Below the pieces are notes generated by a model that saw only the letters and a list, made by a program, of their open reading frames with translations, was not told the origin of the DNA and made no database searches. Both the position numbers and the translations under genes were made by a program. 10,646 bases of DNA from Candidatus Rokuibacteriota bacterium. GTDB lineage: Bacteria; Methylomirabilota; Methylomirabilia; Rokubacteriales; CSP1-6. Where the stretch lies: assembly GCA_016201645.1 (NCBI GenBank), contig JACQCL010000148.1, positions 1 through 10,646 of the forward strand, in the 5' to 3' direction. Positions 7,003 to 10,646 of this stretch are shown piece after piece (the first letter of the stretch is position 1; every line of letters begins with the position of its first letter).

Positions 7003-7116
7003 ATGAAAGTGAGACCGTCGGTCAAGGTGCGGTGCGAGAAGTGCAAGATCATCAAACGCCGGGGCGTGGTGCGGATCATCTGCTCCAATCCCCGCCATAA
7101 GCAGCGCCAAGGGTGA
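7003..7116 (+). CDS. rpmJ: 50S ribosomal protein L36, zinc-binding form
   Basis: This very short gene encodes 37 residues, MKVRPSVKVRCEKCKIIKRR followed by GVVRIICSNPRHKQRQG, and begins four bases after the infA stop. C11, C14, C27 and H32 form the CCCH zinc site of the C+ form of L36. L36 binds 23S rRNA late in assembly. The infA-rpmJ-rpsM order is conserved. No obvious Shine-Dalgarno precedes the ATG, in keeping with coupling to infA. It is short enough to be missed by length-filtered gene calling. Confidence 0.97.
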   Translation: MKVRPSVKVRCEKCKIIKRRGVVRIICSNPRHKQRQG

Positions 7117-7134
7117 GCGAGGAGGAGAAGGTAG

Positions 7135-7551
7135 ATGAGGGTTGCGGGGGTTGATCTTCCGTCAGACAAGCGGGGCGAGGTGGCGCTCACATACCTCTAC
7201 GGGATCGGCCGGCCCTCGGCCAGGCGCATCCTGGCCGAGGCCAGGGTGGATCTGAACAAGCGGGTGAAGGCTTGGACCGCGGAAGAGACCGCCAGGGTCC
7301 GCGAGATCCTCGAGCGGGTGCACAAGGTGGAGGGTGATCTGCGCCGCGAAGTGTCCATGAACATCAAGCGGCTGATGGACATCGGGTGCTACCGCGGGAT
7401 CCGCCACCGGAAGGGCCTGCCGGTCCGGGGCCAGCGCACGCACACGAACGCGCGCACCCGCAAGGGGCCGCGGCGTGGCGTGATGGTCAAGAAAAAGCCC
7501 GCGCCCGTGGCGGCGGTCCCCGCCGCGCCTCCCAAGAAAGCCGGTGCCTGA
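7135..7551 (+). CDS. rpsM: 30S ribosomal protein S13
   Basis: S13 (138 residues) lies in the 30S head and makes intersubunit bridges and tRNA contacts. Visible signatures are RVAGVDLPSDKR at the start, YLYGIGRPSARRIL (about 21-34), and the C-terminal GLPVRGQRTHTNARTRKGPR (about 99-118), which reaches the P-site tRNA. The last 20 or so residues are an Ala/Pro/Lys-rich tail beyond the usual end of about 120. GGAGGAG at 7121-7127 gives a strong ribosome binding site with 7-base spacing. This is the strongest such site in the second half of the cluster and fits the start of the alpha-operon unit. Confidence 0.97.
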   Translation: MRVAGVDLPSDKRGEVALTYLYGIGRPSARRILAEARVDLNKRVKAWTAEETARVREILERVHKVEGDLRREVSMNIKRLMDIGCYRGIRHRKGLPVRGQRTHTNARTRKGPRRGVMVKKKPAPVAAVPAAPPKKAGA

Positions 7552-7554
7552 GCC

Positions 7555-7962
7555 ATGGCCGAAGCCCCCAAGCCGGTTCCACGGAAAAAGGCGGGAAAGA
7601 AGAAGGAGAAGAAGGAAGTCCGGGTCGGGATTGCCCACGTCCAGGCGACCTTCAACAACACGATTGTGACGCTCACCGACAAGATGGGAAACGTGGTCGC
7701 CTGGGCCAGCGCGGGCAGCGTCGGGTTCAAGGGCTCCCGCAAGAGCACTCCCTTCGCGGCCCAGACGGCCGCCGAGAACGCGGCCCGCAAGGCGATGGAC
7801 CTTGGGCTCAAGCAGGTGGAGGTGTACGTGAAAGGGCCAGGCGCCGGTCGGGAGGCGGCCATCCGGTCGCTCCAGGCCGTCGGGCTCGAGATCACGGCGA
7901 TCCGGGACGTCACCCCGATTCCGCACAACGGCTGCCGCCCGCCAAAGCGGCGTCGAGTGTAG
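7555..7962 (+). CDS. rpsK: 30S ribosomal protein S11
   Basis: S11 (135 residues) is part of the 30S platform near the mRNA exit. After a Lys-rich N-terminus, the conserved core has ATFNNTIVTLTD, GFKGSRKSTPFAAQ and VKGPGAGREAAIRSLQ, and ends with the invariant-looking PIPHNGCRPPKRRRV. The start is three bases after the rpsM stop without a clear Shine-Dalgarno, implying coupling. Length and position are normal. Confidence 0.97.
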   Translation: MAEAPKPVPRKKAGKKKEKKEVRVGIAHVQATFNNTIVTLTDKMGNVVAWASAGSVGFKGSRKSTPFAAQTAAENAARKAMDLGLKQVEVYVKGPGAGREAAIRSLQAVGLEITAIRDVTPIPHNGCRPPKRRRV

Positions 7963-7974
7963 GGAGGATCAGGT

Positions 7975-8598
7975 TTGGCGCGATATAGGGACGCAGCCTG
8001 TCGGCAGTGCCGGCGCGAGGGGATCAAGCTGTTCCTCAAGGGCGCGCGCTGCTTCACCGAGAAGTGCGCGATCGAGCGCCGCAACTACCCGCCCGGCCAG
8101 CACGGACTCAACCGCGGGAAGCTCACGCCCTTTGGGGTTCAGCTCCGCGAAAAGCAGAAGGCGAAGCGGATCTACGGCATTCTCGAGCAGCAGTTCCGCA
8201 AGTACTTCGCCTGGGCCGAGAGCGAGAAGGGCATCACCGGCGAGAACCTCCTCAAGTTCCTCGAACGGCGGCTGGATAACGTCGTGTTCCGCCTGGGCTT
8301 CGCGGCGTCCCGCCGCGAGGGGCGGCAGATCGTGGCCCACGGCCACATCCAGGTCAACGGGCGAAAGGTGACGATCCCCTCGTACCTCGTCAAGGTCGGG
8401 GAGATGGTCGAACTCCGGCCGTCCTCGAAGCTTCAGGAGCGGGTGGCGGACAACCTCAACGCGGGCCGGGGACAGGTGCCGCAGTGGCTCGAAGTCGTCG
8501 CGGCCGAGAAGCGGGGGATCGTGCGGGGGCTCCCGCTCAGGGAGGACATCCAGATCCCGGTCCAGGAGCAGCTCATCGTCGAGCTGTTCTCAAAGTAG
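7975..8598 (+). CDS. rpsD: 30S ribosomal protein S4, zinc-binding form
   Basis: S4 (207 residues) is a primary 16S rRNA-binding assembly protein; in E. coli it represses the alpha operon. The N-terminus carries C9, C12, C26 and C31, the zinc site known from Thermus-type S4 and absent in E. coli. The conserved RRNYPPGQHG follows at about 35-44. The S4 RNA-binding domain spans about residues 97-160 (LERRLDNVVFRLGFAASRRE, then HGHIQVNGRKV). The start is TTG at 7975, chosen because GGGAGG (7962-7967) is seven bases upstream and the product then begins MARYRDAACRQC as in relatives. Confidence 0.97.
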   Translation: MARYRDAACRQCRREGIKLFLKGARCFTEKCAIERRNYPPGQHGLNRGKLTPFGVQLREKQKAKRIYGILEQQFRKYFAWAESEKGITGENLLKFLERRLDNVVFRLGFAASRREGRQIVAHGHIQVNGRKVTIPSYLVKVGEMVELRPSSKLQERVADNLNAGRGQVPQWLEVVAAEKRGIVRGLPLREDIQIPVQEQLIVELFSK

Positions 8599-8607
8599 GG
8601 CTGCATC

Positions 8608-9588
8608 ATGCCCAGGATTCCGTTCCAGAAGCCGAAGAAGATCGAGTGGGAAACCCTCACGGACCGCCATGGGCGGCTGGTGGCCGAGCCCTTCGAGAAG
8701 GGGTACGCCCTCACCGTGGGCAACTCCTTCCGGCGCACGCTCCTGGCCATCATTCCCGGAGCCGCCGTCAGCTGGGTGAAGATTCAGGGGGTGAAGGATC
8801 CCCTGGCCCGCATTCCTGGCGTCCAGGAGGAGACCGTGGACGTCCTCCTCAACCTGAAAAAACTCGTCGTCCACGTCCCTTCGGAAGAATCCACCGTGGC
8901 CCGGCTGGTGGCGAAGGGGCCGAAGGCAGTCACCGGCGGGGACATCGCCGAGGACTCGGGGGTCGAAGTGCTGAATCCTGAGCTTCATCTCGCGACGCTG
9001 GAGCGGGATGGCCAGCTGACGGTGGAGCTGGGGATTCAGGTCGGACGCGGATATATGGCCGCCGACAAGCATCCCGCGGGCACGCTCCCGGCAGGCGCCA
9101 TTGCCCTGGACGCTGCCTTCACGCCGATCGAGCGCGTCTCCTACAACGTCGAGATGTCCCGACTCGGGAAGATCACCGACTACGAGAAGCTGGTGCTCGA
9201 GGTCTGGACCAACGGCGCCATTACGCCCGACGCCGCGCTCACCCGGGCCGCGATCTACCTCCGCGATCATTTCACCCTGCTCGCGGCGGAGCGGGTCGAG
9301 GAGGAGGAGATTCTCGAGAGCGGGGAGGATTTCCTGCGGGCAACGCTGGCCAGAAGCCTGGAGGAGTTGCCGCTCCCGGCGCGGGCGATCAACGCCTTGA
9401 AGAACGCCGAGATCCTGACGGTCCTGGATCTGGTTCAGAAGACCGAGGCCGAGGTCGAGAACGTGAAGAACCTCGGCGAGAAGTCGCTGGAAGAGATCAA
9501 GGCGGCCCTCGCCGCGTTGGGACTCTCTCTCGGCATGCGCATCGACCCTGCGCTGCTCGGAGCGGTCGGGCGCGGAGGGCTCCGGTGA
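8608..9588 (+). CDS. rpoA: DNA-directed RNA polymerase subunit alpha
   Basis: The alpha subunit dimerises to nucleate assembly of the RNA polymerase core, and its C-terminal domain contacts UP elements and activators. The 326-residue protein shows the N-terminal domain motif EPFEKGYALTVGNSFRRTLL (27-46), needed for beta/beta-prime assembly. A short acidic linker (about 229-241) leads to the C-terminal domain (about 246-313). R259, N262 and K265 match the DNA-contacting residues of E. coli alpha, and VKNLGEKSLEEIK and GLSLGMRID follow. Length is normal. The stop overlaps the rplQ GTG start (GTGA, 9585-9588). Confidence 0.98.
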   Translation: MPRIPFQKPKKIEWETLTDRHGRLVAEPFEKGYALTVGNSFRRTLLAIIPGAAVSWVKIQGVKDPLARIPGVQEETVDVLLNLKKLVVHVPSEESTVARLVAKGPKAVTGGDIAEDSGVEVLNPELHLATLERDGQLTVELGIQVGRGYMAADKHPAGTLPAGAIALDAAFTPIERVSYNVEMSRLGKITDYEKLVLEVWTNGAITPDAALTRAAIYLRDHFTLLAAERVEEEEILESGEDFLRATLARSLEELPLPARAINALKNAEILTVLDLVQKTEAEVENVKNLGEKSLEEIKAALAALGLSLGMRIDPALLGAVGRGGLR

Positions 9589-10040
9589 GGCACCGGCGCG
9601 CGGGGAAGAAGCTGGGGCGGGTGACCGCCCACCGCTGGGCGCTGTTCCGTAACTTACTAACCGCCCTGTTCCAGCACGAGCGAATCATGACCACCGAGGC
9701 GAAAGCGAAAGCCGTGCGCGGGCTTGCCGACTGGGTGATCACCCTGGCCAAGCGCGAGACCCTGCACGCGCGCCGCCAGATGCTCACCCTGGTTCCGGAC
9801 GAGACGGTGGTCAAGAAGGTGTTCGAGACCGTGGCCGCGCGCTATGCCGAGCGCCACGGTGGCTACACCCGCATCATCAAGGCCGGGCACCGGGCGGGCG
9901 ATGCCGCCCCCCTGGTCTTGCTCGAGCTCGTCGATCGCCCCGAGGCGCCCAAGGCGAAGAAGGAAAAGGGGAAGGAGGCCAAGGGCGAGAAGGTCCCCCG
10001 CGGCAAAAAAGAAAAAGCGGCGGCCGCCGCGGCCTCCTGA
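9585..10040 (+). CDS. rplQ: 50S ribosomal protein L17 with Lys/Ala-rich tail
   Basis: L17 lies near the polypeptide exit tunnel of the large subunit. The core (about residues 1-117) begins MRHRRAGKKLGRVTAHRWAL and contains LFQHERIMTTEAKAKAVR and GGYTRIIKAGHRAGDAAPL, all typical. It continues with a tail of about 30 residues rich in Lys, Glu and Ala, giving 151 residues against about 116-130 in most relatives. Translation starts at GTG 9585, overlapping the rpoA stop. The end of the gene overlaps a candidate terminator (10031-10050), fitting its place as the last gene of the block. Confidence 0.96.
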   Translation: MRHRRAGKKLGRVTAHRWALFRNLLTALFQHERIMTTEAKAKAVRGLADWVITLAKRETLHARRQMLTLVPDETVVKKVFETVAARYAERHGGYTRIIKAGHRAGDAAPLVLLELVDRPEAPKAKKEKGKEAKGEKVPRGKKEKAAAAAAS

Positions 10041-10050
10041 GGCCCGTTTT
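10031..10050 (+). terminator. Candidate intrinsic terminator after rplQ
   Basis: GGCCT (10031-10035) and AGGCC (10040-10044) form a stem around CCTG, followed by CG and then TTTT (10047-10050). With a bulged C the stem can extend by two G/C pairs. It overlaps the rplQ stop codon at the exact end of the ribosomal block. The T-run is short and offset by two bases, so termination may be partial; function is inferred from position and shape. Confidence 0.45.
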
Positions 10051-10159
10051 CGGTAGTAGACCCCCTGCAGGCAGCGTTCCCCTTCATCTCGCCCCCGCCC
10101 GGCGCGGTGTATCGCTCTTCCGGTAAGGCCCGCCCTCAAGGTCATGCTTGACTCCGCCG

Positions 10160-10192
10160 TCATCCGCGCTGTATCAGGGAGTGAGCGGATGA
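10160..10192. repeat. Inverted repeat, 8-bp arms, 17-base spacer
   Basis: TCATCCGC (10160-10167) and GCGGATGA (10185-10192) are perfect reverse complements. The spacer is 17 bases. It could be an operator-like dyad or an RNA hairpin; no T-run follows, so it is not an intrinsic terminator. No regulator can be named. Confidence 0.55.
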
Positions 10193-10257
10193 GAGGCTTC
10201 GCGGCTCCCCCCGTGGAGAACGACAGGCCCGGACCACGCCTGAGAATCTCCTTTATC

Positions 10258-10277
10258 TTGACTAGGCTCTCTAATAT
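10258..10277 (+). promoter_or_regulatory. Possible promoter region for the selenoprotein gene
   Basis: TTGACT (10258-10263) resembles a -35 hexamer and TAATAT (10272-10277) a -10 hexamer, in a region A/T-richer than its surroundings. They are only eight bases apart, so they cannot serve together as an ordinary sigma-70 pair. TAATAT alone would place transcription start near 10284, about 50 bases before the ATG, but with a poor -35. This is a suggestion only. Confidence 0.25.
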
Positions 10278-10284
10278 GCTCGTA

Positions 10285-10318
10285 CTCCAAACGGGCGGCT
10301 CCCGCATCGCTGTTGGAG
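10285..10318 (+). promoter_or_regulatory. 5' leader hairpin overlapping the ribosome binding site
   Basis: CTCCAA (10285-10290) and TTGGAG (10313-10318) are perfect reverse complements. Inside them CGGG (10292-10295) can pair with CCCG (10301-10304). The right arm includes the first bases of the GGAGGGGG tract (10315-10322) that is the Shine-Dalgarno of the gene at 10334. Pairing would partly hide that site, so the structure could lower or regulate translation. It may be fortuitous; no function is shown. Confidence 0.35.
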
Positions 10319-10333
10319 GGGGTAAGAAAAGGC

Positions 10334-10646
10334 ATGGCGACCATCCAGTCTCGCCCACCGCTCCAGCCGGGCGAGCCGGCGCCGGACTTCACGCTGCCGA
10401 CCGTTCCCGACGAGGGGTTCGTGGCGCTGGCCGACTACCGCGGTCGTTCACCGCTGCTCCTGGTGCTTCTCCGCGACCTGTGGTGACCGTTCTGCCGCCG
10501 GCACGTCGCCCAGTTGGGCGGCACCTCCGAGAAGCTCCGATCCGTCGGCGTGGAGACGCTGGCCGTGGGTGAGGACCGTCTCGAGCCCATCCGACGCTAC
10601 TACCGCCTTCGCCCGCCGCGGGTCCGACTGGCGACGGACATGGAGC
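10334..10646 (+). CDS. Predicted selenocysteine-containing AhpC/TSA (peroxiredoxin-like) protein, 3' truncated by window
   Basis: The ATG at 10334 follows GGAGGGGG (10315-10322). The frame encodes a typical AhpC/TSA N-terminus, with PGEPAPDFTLP at about residues 12-22 and an LADYRG turn leading into a hydrophobic strand LLLVLL (41-46). It then reads RDLW, a TGA at codon 51 (10484-10486), then PFCRRHVAQL. Relatives of this thioredoxin-fold group carry W/Y-C-P-F-C here, so the TGA replaces the first catalytic cysteine and C54 is the partner. The frame continues without another stop to the window edge with plausible family sequence (GVETLAVGED, then YYRLRPPRVRLATDME). A hairpin suited to SECIS function follows the TGA. 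I read it as a UxxC selenoprotein, probably a cytosolic thiol/selenol peroxidase or oxidoreductase. Alternatives are a one-base error or a nonsense-mutated pseudogene. The exact substrate is unknown. Confidence 0.8.
10484..10486 (+). other. In-frame UGA read as selenocysteine (Sec51)
   Basis: This TGA is the only stop codon in the gene's frame within the window. It falls on the first cysteine position of the CPFC redox motif and is followed by C (UGAC), the same context as in E. coli fdhF. Selenocysteine replacing a catalytic cysteine in a UxxC motif is the commonest form of bacterial redox selenoproteins. Recoding itself is inferred. Confidence 0.78.
10505..10522 (+). promoter_or_regulatory. 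Candidate bacterial SECIS element
   Basis: GTCGCCC (10505-10511) and GGGCGGC (10516-10522) form a seven-pair stem (one U-G wobble) closed by the tetraloop AGTT (10512-10515). There are 25 bases between the TGA and the loop, and a G is the second loop base. These match the general rules described for bacterial SECIS elements: an in-gene stem-loop shortly after UGA with a G among the first two loop bases. SelB would bind it to deliver Sec-tRNA. The bulged U of the E. coli fdhF element is not seen. A competing GCCGCC/GGCGGC pairing (10494-10499 with 10517-10522) is possible. Confidence 0.65.

Larger units (their letters stand above)
10041..10333 (+). other. Non-coding interval between rplQ and the selenoprotein gene
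   Basis: This 293-base stretch holds no convincing gene on either strand and no tRNA-like structure. It contains the tail of the candidate terminator, an 8-bp inverted repeat (10160-10192), a locally A/T-richer stretch around 10250-10280 with promoter-like hexamers, and an inverted repeat that overlaps the ribosome binding site of the downstream gene (10285-10318). The layout suggests that the redox gene is expressed separately from the ribosomal block. Confidence 0.6.

Noticed and set aside
5247..7190. A 647-codon open frame on the minus strand opposite adk, map, infA and rpmJ
   Set aside because: It is antisense to four secure genes, has no recognisable protein motif and is His/Arg/Pro-rich, as expected for the reverse complement of high-GC coding sequence.
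10258..10277. TTGACT plus TAATAT as a complete sigma-70 promoter
   Set aside because: The spacer is 8 bases instead of about 17, so they cannot work as a pair. Only a low-confidence regulatory note is kept.
10250..10280. An Rrf2/IscR-type operator around TTGACT
   Set aside because: The left half-site resembles GACT-type motifs but the right half does not match and there is no dyad symmetry.
10484..10486. Reading the TGA as the true stop of a 50-residue protein
   Set aside because: It would end a thioredoxin fold just at its catalytic motif, while the same frame continues with the second Cys and family-like sequence. A point error remains possible but fits the hairpin less well.
10144..10572. 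A 142-codon + strand frame across the intergenic region and the start of the redox gene
   Set aside because: It is out of frame with the AhpC/TSA gene, Arg/Pro-rich and without motifs. The redox frame with its UGA explains the region far better.
1..10646. CRISPR array, insertion sequence, tRNA or rRNA genes
   Set aside because: No regularly spaced direct repeats, transposase motifs, cloverleaf-like folds or rRNA-like stretches were seen on either strand.

Overview
This high-GC window (roughly two thirds G+C by eye) carries one long, co-directional block of translation and transcription genes on the + strand, followed by the start of an unrelated redox gene. The block joins the spc and alpha ribosomal protein operons: rplN (3' end only), rplX, rplE, rpsN, rpsH, rplF, rplR, rpsE, rpmD, rplO, secY, adk, map, infA, rpmJ, rpsM, rpsK, rpsD, rpoA, rplQ. 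Genes are packed with gaps of a few bases or start/stop overlaps, apart from a 231-base spacer between secY and adk. Having adk, map and infA between secY and rpmJ is usual for many non-gammaproteobacterial lineages. Together with the base composition and metagenome-like character, this suggests an uncultivated soil or subsurface bacterium, perhaps near Rokubacteria/NC10. That placement is a guess from general resemblance and was not tested.

Layout: 1-3819 is the spc ribosomal protein set. 3816-5129 is the SecY translocon channel. 5130-5360 is a spacer rich in perfect short-loop hairpins. 5361-7116 holds adenylate kinase, methionine aminopeptidase, IF-1 and L36. 7135-10040 is the alpha operon (S13, S11, S4, RNA polymerase alpha, L17). 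10031-10050 holds a candidate terminator. 10041-10333 is a non-coding interval with inverted repeats and a possible promoter. 10334-10646 is the 5' part of an AhpC/TSA (peroxiredoxin/thioredoxin-fold) gene that runs off the window.

The most interesting feature is in that last gene. Its frame is interrupted by one TGA at 10484-10486, exactly where the first cysteine of a C-P-F-C redox motif belongs. The frame then stays open to the window edge with family-like sequence. A GC-rich hairpin with a G-containing tetraloop begins 18 bases after the TGA. This is the expected arrangement for a bacterial selenoprotein: UGA decoded as selenocysteine in a U-x-x-C motif, with a SECIS element in the coding region just downstream. 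A standard gene caller would break or drop this gene.

Other points worth a look are an unusual Lys/Ala/Pro-rich N-terminal extension of L5 carrying a G8 and a C8 tract, the hairpin-rich secY-adk spacer, zinc-binding variants of several ribosomal proteins and adenylate kinase, and a possible hairpin over the ribosome binding site of the selenoprotein gene.
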